A stretch of 28,210 nucleotides of DNA. It comes from CAYWNA01 sp964459305. Lineage in GTDB: Bacteria > Planctomycetota > Planctomycetia > Pirellulales > Pirellulaceae. A program made the position numbers and the translations under genes. The notes under the pieces were generated by a model, which made no database searches, was not told the origin of the DNA, and worked only from the letters and a program-made list of their open reading frames with translations. Position 1 is the first letter of the stretch, and each line of letters starts with the position of its first letter. Below are positions 7,501 to 12,768 of this stretch, one piece after another. Location of the stretch: positions 1 to 28,210 of the forward strand of contig CAYWNA010000174.1 of the NCBI GenBank assembly GCA_964459305.1, read 5' to 3'.

Positions 7501-8231
7501 TCGGCGGCCAAGTCCACATCAGCGTCCCCGAATGCAATATCGACGGCCAGGCCCGCGTCGTCACGCTCGGTCCGTGTCCCCAGATCGACGACATCGACGG
7601 ACGCGTCGTCACCAGCGTCTTCCGCCACCATTCGGCGAACGTCCTGGACTTGCGGATCGAAGGCCTCGACGAACCGGTCGGCACCACGGCCAATCACCCC
7701 TTCTTCAGCGTCGATCACGCCGACTTCGTGCGCGCCGACGAACTACAGCCGGGAGAACTACTCCGCCTAATCGACGGCACGCCAATTCACGTCGGCTCCT
7801 CCACTCCGCGCCCCGGCACGCACACCGTCTACAACCTGCAGGTCAGTGTCGATCACGTGTATCACGTGAGCAAGGCGGGGGTACTGGTTCATAACAGTGA
7901 ACCGTGTGCCCTAAAAGCAGTCACCGACTCAGGCAATATCAAGTCCTACAAGGAACTTCAGAAGGAGCTGCGCGACGCGGGGCTATCACGGCAGTGGGAA
8001 GCCCACAAACTGGTCGAAAAGCGACACGGCATCGGCAGTTACCGTGAAACCCCAGCTGTGCCGCTTCGGAAGGGGTTCGGTGGGCACCAGGATATCACCA
8101 ACCAGTTGCGCAAAGATCTGCCTTACGGCACACGACATTCGGCTGACGCCGTACGCGAATCCATCCAGAAGACGTACCAGCGGCAAGACTGGATCGATGC
8201 TGCTATCAAGTGGTTTGACGATGTCCTTTAA
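4518..8231 (+). CDS. Large polymorphic-toxin protein, 5'-truncated: beta-solenoid, coiled coil, pretoxin, membrane-spanning Hint, nuclease-like tip
   Basis: 1237 codons from GTG 4518 (ATG 4521 next), but the frame is open from 4455 and solenoid-like sequence (AYDANVTAFAGV) continues upstream of both starts. No Shine-Dalgarno or signal peptide is seen, so the front is missing. Residues ~1-370: Gly/Asp/Val-rich repeats with the look of a secreted beta-solenoid. ~385-560: Ala/Gln/Glu-rich coiled coil. ~575-665: pretoxin-like FIPVVGTAVSII...IPFGNLAKRA. Hint domain: C679 (GCFVGHTEV), T1057-x-x-H1060 (TTANHPFFSVDH), then VYNLQVSVDHVYHV and LVHNS (H1125-N1126). Between C679 and T1057 are two membrane segments (~696-714 and ~899-921). 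Tip 1127-1237: EAHKLVEKR, PAVPL, HQDITNQLR, LPYG, a pattern like HNH/EndoVII-type polymorphic nucleases, although the usual HH is HK. The immunity candidate follows by 15 nt. Hint autoprocessing to free the tip is family knowledge; expression of this truncated gene is doubtful. Confidence 0.75.
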   Translation: MMSAVITGENVNLSVYGGETDVTVTASNNASVTTVGDLMGSVTATEEANIVALGDANSLAVHGGSGVSLVVEGSFDGTVTTTSGDVSLFATGDVTGEITSGKDATVGSLGSIAGASITAIGGAADVLALGQFTAGMISAEDDVFLWTLGGIPASTFASLTGGVTAITNGAGDIEVTADKDVLAASLAGPMTVDIDAGGSVDLFGIGVFGQVEADGNLNGVSFNTLYLASVDVGGNAKLIATDYLQADGTVDGDVKLATYSQLLGSLTAGDDLSAWAFGAIGATLVAMDNVEKIVTYSSLTGIVHAGAGADPASDTDGDSGYGDVQRVYIWDDLTGKIIAYDCVGQVYMGGEITATGSIVAPNIGQIAEHDRSPFVDYPKTPVAEIGHLISLARNSQVKLLDLQADLQATRTEVMAIVAATQADVAAHAAQVFYAQMRALYEGDALMVDAGEQLDLAINESELRAKRALAKARIAQQAAEKETQDAAVVALQEVALQSDAAKQEAEKRQKHGESLVAYVTGEATAMQSRFDTTMSMQLDQMDVLKQCYTTVFVATFFDRMKEFALDVTQDRLEMVGTFADFIPVVGTAVSIICDGINASIYAARGRYWDAAFSVGSMIPFGNLAKRAGLDDVASSVARGVFKQFGNGVSAVSRFVPVPPLGKAARKLPCPVRRLVGLPGCFVGHTEVHYLAAGRPAWLATAASVFVVGATGLVVTRPRRDDEEAVDEFMANAGRNNRPDDGPPEPNIDSDSGSFENLCDRLFNGDDSQETDWVAESMYDNTAMDNTEAFFSRRGRGERSGGGGAREIACQRSGTVPIFAEALRSENGTVPFTPTRQCAPVGRVASLPISASGCATTLPQVADVERVTATLDPPASKNRSKPADEPVPKPGSKKKKRRRFSVLGLVWMFAALAVSGFCLFMGLTGFHPDTKPIDQFHVGMIVPPDALHGDNDLLYGEKVHPKTWRHLFVEGKKDDGSRWDADLLVPLWWITEHDAKLGGQVHISVPECNIDGQARVVTLGPCPQIDDIDGRVVTSVFRHHSANVLDLRIEGLDEPVGTTANHPFFSVDHADFVRADELQPGELLRLIDGTPIHVGSSTPRPGTHTVYNLQVSVDHVYHVSKAGVLVHNSEPCALKAVTDSGNIKSYKELQKELRDAGLSRQWEAHKLVEKRHGIGSYRETPAVPLRKGFGGHQDITNQLRKDLPYGTRHSADAVRESIQKTYQRQDWIDAAIKWFDDVL
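6950..7004. repeat. Palindromic repeat inserted in frame within the toxin gene
   Basis: GGGGACTGTCCCGATTTTCGC and, 15 nt on, GCGAAAATGGGACTGTCCCC are imperfect inverted complements. The segment is translated (RSGTVPIFAEALRSENGTVP) in the cytoplasmic linker between the two membrane segments. The homologous linker of the cassette at 9141 lacks it, which indicates insertion into a tolerant spot without breaking the frame. Confidence 0.75.
7083..7898 (+). repeat. Hint/TM homology block, copy in the main toxin gene
   Basis: This 816-bp block aligns without a gap to 9363-10178 (constant offset 2280, checked at 7203/9483, 7695/9975 and 7893/10173). It encodes the end of the linker, the KKKKRRR cluster, the second membrane segment and all of the Hint C-terminal part up to LVHNS. 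Similarity stops right after that Asn-Ser, exactly at the toxin-tip boundary. Confidence 0.9.
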
Positions 8232-8246
8232 CCTCCTATCAGTGAA

Positions 8247-9104
8247 ATGAAACGTCTTCAGTACATCCGTTTCCGCATCCCGGCCGGACATGAAAGTGCG
8301 GCAAGGCAAGTGTTGGGCGATTCAGGGCTGCCCGTCCCCACGGTTTTCGAAAACCAGGACGTAGAGCTGTTGGCTACCTCCCACGCTGTTTTAGCTGCAG
8401 AAGACGTAGCCGAACGGTTGATCGAAGGCTTAAAGCGCTCCGAAATTGATGAGCAACCTTTCTCCAGATGCGAGCGGAAATACACGCTGGCTGAACTCGA
8501 ATCAGCTCAGCTGTTCTGGGTGCATGTCCAGAAACAGAAAGGTGACGGCTACACGGTCTACGGTGGGCGCTACGATTCGGAAGGCACATGCGGACAATGT
8601 GGCAGCGGCGCCGTTCAGACGGGGGATTTAGTGGTCGACTGCTCCGACTTCAAGGGCGTGCACTTCGCTGTGACACACAACTTTGAAGTCGTGATATCTC
8701 TCGAACTGTATGAGGCATTGAAGTCTCTCACCGGCTGCCGTTTTGGAACAGTTATCGACTACCGACGAAACGCACCCTCACAGCAGTTTCGCCAGCTGAT
8801 TCCCGCCACAGAGTTACCTGAGTTGGTTCCCCCAACCCGCATGGTTAGGAGCAGCCTGTACTGCCAACGCTGCGGACGCAATGGAGTCTTCATCGACTCC
8901 GAGATGCACCTTGCTACTGCTCCCGCGGAAGTAACAGATTTCTATCGCACACGAGAGTTCTTTGGCGAGGTGCGAGAACGCACTTGCCCTGGTCCAGAAC
9001 TGGTTCTATCGTGGCGAACAGTTGACATAATCAAGGAGTTCGACAAACGGGCACTCAAAGTAGAGCCCGTTTACGTGCGCGACAACATCTTGCCCCGCAG
9101 CTGA
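8247..9104 (+). CDS. Putative immunity protein with two CxxCG motifs
   Basis: 285 aa, ATG 15 nt after the toxin stop; no Shine-Dalgarno is apparent, so translational coupling is likely. No signal peptide or membrane segment: a cytoplasmic protein. Two Cys pairs are visible, CGQCG (C115, C118) and CQRCG (C206, C209), which could bind one zinc. The C-terminus ends in a L-K-V-E-P-V-Y-V-type segment. The arrangement recalls the double-CXXCG immunity family known from myxobacterial toxin systems (SitI6-like, from memory), although overall similarity was not tested. Its place directly behind the tip of a Hint toxin and ahead of the next boundary repeat makes it the cognate immunity protein of the nuclease-like tip. 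An alternative is an unrelated zinc-ribbon protein. Confidence 0.65.
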   Translation: MKRLQYIRFRIPAGHESAARQVLGDSGLPVPTVFENQDVELLATSHAVLAAEDVAERLIEGLKRSEIDEQPFSRCERKYTLAELESAQLFWVHVQKQKGDGYTVYGGRYDSEGTCGQCGSGAVQTGDLVVDCSDFKGVHFAVTHNFEVVISLELYEALKSLTGCRFGTVIDYRRNAPSQQFRQLIPATELPELVPPTRMVRSSLYCQRCGRNGVFIDSEMHLATAPAEVTDFYRTREFFGEVRERTCPGPELVLSWRTVDIIKEFDKRALKVEPVYVRDNILPRS

Positions 9105-9114
9105 CCGCTGCGTG

Positions 9115-9250
9115 GGAATGGGATCAGTTCTTGACGGTCAGTGACATATCGGGCGGATTGGGACCATTCTTCGGCGATTGAACGGGAATCGCACGAGACC
9201 GACAGGGCGGCAAAATCGATGTACAACGACGCATCCGTGGACAACACCGA
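9115..9250 (+). repeat. Cassette-boundary repeat R2 (heads the spare cassette)
   Basis: Begins GGGAATGGGATCAGTTCTTG 11 nt after the immunity gene and continues into the coding sequence starting at GTG 9141 (TYRADWDHSSAIERES... SMYNDASVDN). It is the only full-length copy that still leads into a Hint-toxin coding region. Confidence 0.88.
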
Positions 9251-10565
9251 TGCCTGCTTCTCTCGCTGGGAGAGCGACGACGCACGCGGCTTCCATTCAG
9301 GCTTCCGCAGCTTGGGGCGAGCTTCCCGCTCGCCTATCTCGGCGCCTGGCTATGCGACGACGCTGCCACAGGTCGCCGACTCGGAACACGCGACTACGAC
9401 ACTCGATCCACCTGCCAGCAAGCATCGCACGGAACCGACAGACGAGCCGGTTCCGAATCCGAGCCCGAAAAAGAAGAAACGCCGGCGTTTCAGCATGGTG
9501 GGGCTCGTCTGGATGTTTGCCGCATTGGCGCTGTCGGGTTTTTGTCTGTTCATGGGCCTGACGGGCTTTCATCCGGACACCAAGCCGATCGACCAGTTCC
9601 ACGTGGGCATGATCGTGCCGCCGGACGCTCTGCACGGCGACAACGATTTGCTGTACGGCGAACGGGTCCACCCAAAAACATGGCGGCATCTGTTTGTCAA
9701 GGGAAAGAAGGACGACGGAAGTCGCTGGGATGCCGATCTGCTCGTTCCGCTGTGGTGGATCACCGAGCACGATGCCCGGGTCGGCGGCCAAGTCCACATC
9801 AGCGTCCCCGAATGCAATATCGACGGTCAGGCCCGCGTGGTGACGCTCGGGCCGTGCCCGGAGATCGACGACATCGACGGGCGTGTCGTCACCAGCGTCT
9901 TCCGCCACCATTCCGCGAACGTGTTGGACCTACGCGTCGAAGGCCTCGCCGAACCGATCGGCACCACGGCCAATCATCCGTTCTTCAGTGTCGATCACGC
10001 CGAATTCGTCCGCGCCGACGAACTACAGCCTGGCGAAATGCTCCGTCTGATCGACGGCACACCCATCCGCGTCATCTCCTCCACCCCCCGCCCCGGCACA
10101 CACACCGTCTACAACCTGCAAGTCAGCGTCGATCATGTCTATCACGTGACCAAAGCTGGTGTGCTTGTTCACAACAGCAACGACTGTTCGACGAAAGAAA
10201 TCGTCGAGGCGATGAAACGCTTTGATGTCCGCAATCCAACTGCGATTAGCCCTGGAATGAGCAAACCATCGGTGACCAACTCACTATTGCAGCAGAAGAT
10301 TGACCGCATTTGGAAGGGGGTGGGCACGTCAAACCAAGTTGGGAGTGGCAGCTTGATGGACGCCGTCCGTCACGAAGCAATTACCGGGATGAAGACGCGT
10401 GGGAAATTCCACTACAAGGCACTTCAGAATGCGTTCACTAACCTGCGGAAAGAACTGGCGAAGCAGGGACATACCTGGACGGAGGCGGAGCGACGGCTCG
10501 CGCAAAAGATGCTTGAAGAAATGGAACACGTATTACGTCAGGGACCGGGGCGGGGAAGCCCATGA
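9141..10565 (+). CDS. Headless Hint-toxin cassette (TM, Hint C-terminal part, Ntox28-like tip)
   Basis: 474 aa from GTG 9141, which lies inside boundary repeat R2; no clear ribosome site, so the start is uncertain. Residues 1-118 are the linker (ends PKKKKRRRF), ~119-141 a membrane segment, ~150-345 the Hint C-terminal part with T276-x-x-H279 (TTANHPFFSVDH) and H344-N345. The beta-solenoid, pretoxin and Hint Cys block are all absent, so it cannot self-process alone. The tip (346-474) differs wholly from the main gene: VGSGSLMDAVRHE, TGMKTRGKFH, then a Lys/Glu-rich helix. That order recalls Ntox28-type RNase tips of polymorphic toxins (from memory). Differences from the main copy are mostly at third codon positions, so the frame has been under selection. 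The immunity candidate overlaps by ATGA. It may be a silent tip store or a minimal membrane-anchored toxin. Confidence 0.72.
   Translation: MTYRADWDHSSAIERESHETDRAAKSMYNDASVDNTDACFSRWESDDARGFHSGFRSLGRASRSPISAPGYATTLPQVADSEHATTTLDPPASKHRTEPTDEPVPNPSPKKKKRRRFSMVGLVWMFAALALSGFCLFMGLTGFHPDTKPIDQFHVGMIVPPDALHGDNDLLYGERVHPKTWRHLFVKGKKDDGSRWDADLLVPLWWITEHDARVGGQVHISVPECNIDGQARVVTLGPCPEIDDIDGRVVTSVFRHHSANVLDLRVEGLAEPIGTTANHPFFSVDHAEFVRADELQPGEMLRLIDGTPIRVISSTPRPGTHTVYNLQVSVDHVYHVTKAGVLVHNSNDCSTKEIVEAMKRFDVRNPTAISPGMSKPSVTNSLLQQKIDRIWKGVGTSNQVGSGSLMDAVRHEAITGMKTRGKFHYKALQNAFTNLRKELAKQGHTWTEAERRLAQKMLEEMEHVLRQGPGRGSP
9316..9334. repeat. Small hairpin within the cassette linker
   Basis: GGCGAGC ttccc GCTCGCC is a perfect 7-bp stem with a 5-nt loop in the coding linker. 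The main gene has a degenerate counterpart near 7036-7058 (GGGCGAGTTGCC...). Like 6950-7004, it shows that the linker accepts palindromic insertions. Confidence 0.5.
9363..10178 (+). repeat. Hint/TM homology block, copy in the spare cassette
   Basis: Partner of 7083-7898 in direct orientation, 2280 bp downstream. By eye about 15 residue changes occur over the ~225 residues from the membrane segment to LVHNS. Homologous exchange between the two copies would place the second tip and its immunity gene behind the main gene and delete the first pair. Confidence 0.9.
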
Positions 10566-10912
10566 ACAGTCAAACAGAGGAACTCATGATTCGGATGGCA
10601 ACTGAGCTTGCCGGTGTCGCCTCGTCGTTCCGCGAAGCATACGAAAGGCATGTGGATGTGAATGACGGCGTCAATTCGTATGTTCTGTTAGGGGAATTCT
10701 ATGATGTCTTCTGCACGATCAATGATCAGAACGTGATCGCCGAGGTGCTTTCCATCATGGAGGCCTACTATACGAAGGGCTCGCAAGGATTCAAAGACGC
10801 GGTCGATGTCTCGTTCTTGGAACTCTACGTCATTGACAAGCGCGACAGGGCCCGATTGCCGGTAATGCTGGGCGAATCCGCGATGGAAATATGGGACGCA
10901 ACGTGGGGATAA
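10562..10912 (+). CDS. Putative immunity protein of the Ntox28-like tip
   Basis: 116 aa; ATG overlaps the toxin stop by 4 nt (ATGA), so translation is coupled. Acidic, no signal peptide, no membrane segment. Pattern: SSFREAYERHVDVNDGVNSY, LLGEFYDVF, a helix ending LSIMEAYYTKG, then FKDAVDVSFLELY. The order E-x-H...D-x-x-x-x-x-x-Y-V-x-x-G-x-[FL] followed by V-S-F-L-E resembles a small DUF7674-like family often found next to toxins (recalled, not searched). Size, acidity and tight coupling to the tip are typical of immunity proteins. Confidence 0.68.
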   Translation: MNSQTEELMIRMATELAGVASSFREAYERHVDVNDGVNSYVLLGEFYDVFCTINDQNVIAEVLSIMEAYYTKGSQGFKDAVDVSFLELYVIDKRDRARLPVMLGESAMEIWDATWG

Positions 10913-11025
10913 TGGGTGACACCGCGTCATGGCAGCAAGTGCAGAACCGATCCTCGTGTCCTGCGTCGGTGGCAAGAGTGTGGAGGCCAATACGTCGTTG
11001 GCGGGAACCAAAACAAGGGGGCGTC

Positions 11026-11556
11026 ATGATGCGAACTGTTGCAGTTGCTTCGCTGCTGCTTCTTTTCGGATGCGGCGAATTCTCAGCACTGCCACCGGCC
11101 AAGGAAGCAGTTGAGTGGCGACACCGTGTTGCAGCCAAACTTCGTACAGAAGGCGTATGTCAACTGACCGACATCAGCCTTTCGTTGGGCGCCCTTGAAG
11201 ATGGAACGGTAATCAAGGCCATGCTGCATGGTGCTGAAATGCCGTGTGCGATCCTCGACGAAACAGGGAGATCGCAATTGATAGAAGCACTCAAGAGAAG
11301 CCCACGGTTGGCACAAATTGCAAGAGACAGCGGTTTTGCGGCGAGCTCCCGGCCCCTCGTTGACCTGACGCACAAGGATATAGAAGGCGTGTCCGGGCTA
11401 GAGGCAAGATTCTCATATAGCGCATCAGCAAGCACGTCGGAGGTGACTCAACACGTCGTTCTGGTTCTGTATGATGCCAGCGGGGCAAAAGCAACTGTCG
11501 TTTGCGAACCCAACCACGTTGACGAGCTGATTATGGCATTGGAAGCAATGCCCTAG
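11026..11556 (+). CDS. Hypothetical lipoprotein within the toxin island
   Basis: 176 aa from ATG 11026 (a second ATG follows at once); an AAGGGGG run just upstream (about 11015-11021) can serve as ribosome site. An upstream in-frame extension from 10891 overlaps the immunity gene and has no signal, so it is rejected. The N-terminus MMRTVAVASLLLLFGC has a hydrophobic core and a lipobox-like LFGC (C16), although Phe at -2 is unusual. The mature part (~160 aa) has two further Cys and an alpha/beta look (LTDISLSLGALEDGTVIKAML, VVLVLYDASGAKATVV) but no family I recognise. It lies between the second toxin-immunity pair and boundary repeat R3, so it travels inside the cassette unit. It could be an envelope-located immunity or accessory factor; this is inference. 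Confidence 0.6.
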   Translation: MMRTVAVASLLLLFGCGEFSALPPAKEAVEWRHRVAAKLRTEGVCQLTDISLSLGALEDGTVIKAMLHGAEMPCAILDETGRSQLIEALKRSPRLAQIARDSGFAASSRPLVDLTHKDIEGVSGLEARFSYSASASTSEVTQHVVLVLYDASGAKATVVCEPNHVDELIMALEAMP

Positions 11557-11578
11557 CCACTTGCGGCGGTGCGCGCGG

Positions 11579-11692
11579 ATGGGGCCAGTTGACATGTCGG
11601 GCGGATTGGGAGCATTCTTGGGCGATGGAACGGGAATCGCAAGAGGCCGGCAGGGTGCTGAACGATGTACAACGACACATCCATTGACAACA
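11579..11692 (+). repeat. Cassette-boundary repeat R3 (frameshifted solo copy)
   Basis: Starts ATGGGGCCAGTTGACATG, shortened at the front by loss of the TTCTTGACAC part, then keeps CGGGCGGATTGGGAGCATTC and the GTACAACGACACATCCATTG segment. The reading frame that is open in R1, R2 and R4 is broken here by a small deletion. Weak similarity to the cassette continues to about 11728 (counterpart of the ACFSRWE segment). Confidence 0.85.
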
Positions 11693-11859
11693 CCCGCGCA
11701 GCCCTTTCTCTCTGCGAGGGCGAGGTGGACCATATTTCAGTTCAGACTTCCGCTCCGCAGAGGGGGGCTGGCATCCGCGAGCTCCACCTTGAATTTGAAA
11801 AGATCGAGAATGCATGTCCACATTTGCGGCTGGATTTCGATCCAATGAGGGGAATGGGG
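11693..11859. other. Spacer between two boundary repeats, probable coding remnant
   Basis: After the fading cassette similarity, a frame open across 11740-11850 reads GAGIRELHLEFEKIENACPH, which looks protein-like (perhaps the end of an immunity gene) but has no start or usable length. It sits between R3 and R4, where a toxin-immunity pair would be expected, so it may be what is left after deletion. Confidence 0.35.
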
Positions 11860-11986
11860 GAATGGGGTCAGTTCTTGACACTTGACATATCGGGCGGATT
11901 GGGACCATTCTTCAGCGATTGAACGGGAATCGCGAGAGGCCGACTGGGTGGCAAAATCGATGTACAACGACACATCCATTGACAAC
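11860..11986 (+). repeat. Cassette-boundary repeat R4 (solo copy, best preserved)
   Basis: Begins AATGGGGTCAGTTCTTGACA and runs to CATTGACAAC. The frame from ATG-like TTG/ACATAT reads TYRADWDHSSAIERES then DWVAKSMYNDTSIDN without interruption. Past 11986 no Hint or toxin follows. It marks the right edge of the recognisable island. Confidence 0.87.
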
Positions 11987-12250
11987 TGTCGATCGCGGTC
12001 TGATTTCGGCCACTTTGGCGGCGGATTTGAGCCAGGTCAGTGGTTGCTATTTGGAGCATATTGGTTGAGCCAAGGAACGGCGATACCGGCTGCGTGACAG
12101 AGATGTTCGGCTGCCGGGTGGCCGCAGCCAGGAACTGCACTGCATATGCGTGTTCGTACATGACACCGTGCGATTCCGCCTTCTCGGCCCGGATTAGTCC
12201 GCCCTCCCAGTCGGGATGTCCGCATCTGGCCCTGCTTCGGCCATCCGCTT
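11987..12250. other. Non-coding or decayed stretch
   Basis: No credible gene. A minus-strand frame near 12161-12020 contains VMYEHAYAVQFLAAATRQP, which looks like a coding remnant, but it runs through R4 in that orientation and has no recognisable family. Confidence 0.4.
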
Positions 12251-12594
12251 TTAATCGAGCAAATCGTCCTTCGAGAGCTTCTCCTGCTTGATGAGATGGC
12301 AGATCAACGCTTCGGTCGAACCGTCGAAACAGGTCCGGACAAGTTCATCGAACATGCTGCGAAACGTCGAGTCGACGGGGATTTTCGCTCGGTAGTACCG
12401 TGCCGCCACCGATCAACGTGCCTCCTGTCCAATAGGATCGGAGAGCATTGTTCGTTATGGCAAGGAAAGTGACGCTGGATCTTCGCTGGCTTCAGTTCGC
12501 CGTGTTTCCAGAAGGTCCTCATCACGTCCAGTTCCGCTGGAGTGAATCTCTGCGTGGATGCCTCCTCGCCCGTCAGGAATTGACATGCAGGCAA
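12251..12594 (-). pseudogene. BlaI/MecI-like transcriptional repressor remnant
   Basis: On the minus strand, the first part reads RFTPAELDVMRTFWKHGELKP, the winged-helix start of BlaI/MecI/CopY-type repressors. The continuation changes frame: NNALRS appears in a second frame, and a third segment RYYRAKIPVDSTFRSMFDEL followed by CFDGSTEALICHLIKQEKLS reaches a stop at 12251-12253 and matches the dimerisation end of the family. At least one frameshift or internal loss separates the parts, and the expected middle helix-turn-helix region is shortened. Functional members repress beta-lactamase or M56-peptidase operons; no M56 peptidase gene is next to it. The initiation codon is not clear. Confidence 0.72.
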
Positions 12595-12671
12595 GACTGC
12601 ATACCCCTCGGATGCCAGGAGTTTCGCACAATGACCGTCCTAATTCTGAGAAAATATACCGGTTGTAGCGG

Positions 12672-12717
12672 TTTTCCTGATCCTGACGATTCTTCTGGCC
12701 GATACCTTTTCCTGATC
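12672..12717 (+). promoter_or_regulatory. Direct repeat upstream of the Cys-rich lipoprotein gene
   Basis: TTTTCCTGATC occurs at 12672-12682 and again at 12707-12717, 35 bp apart, within 100 bp of the start codon. An AT-rich AATATA/TATACC stretch at 12653-12660 could be a -10 element with a weak ATGACC (12631) ahead of it. A regulator binding two half sites about three and a half turns apart, or a structured leader, is possible. Confidence 0.35.
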
Positions 12718-12768
12718 TTCCCACGGTAGATTCGCGATTTTCGATTGGAATCAGAAAGGAAATACACC

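Noticed and set aside
10891..11025. Longer N-terminus for the 11026 lipoprotein
   Set aside because: It overlaps the immunity gene and would bury the signal peptide.
4249..11986. CRISPR array or integron
   Set aside because: The repeats are long, few, partly coding and separated by genes; no short regular spacing, integrase or attC-like structure was seen.
11987..12161. Minus-strand fragment VMYEHAYAVQFLAA as a prenyltransferase-like gene
   Set aside because: Too short, no start, and the match to any family is too vague.
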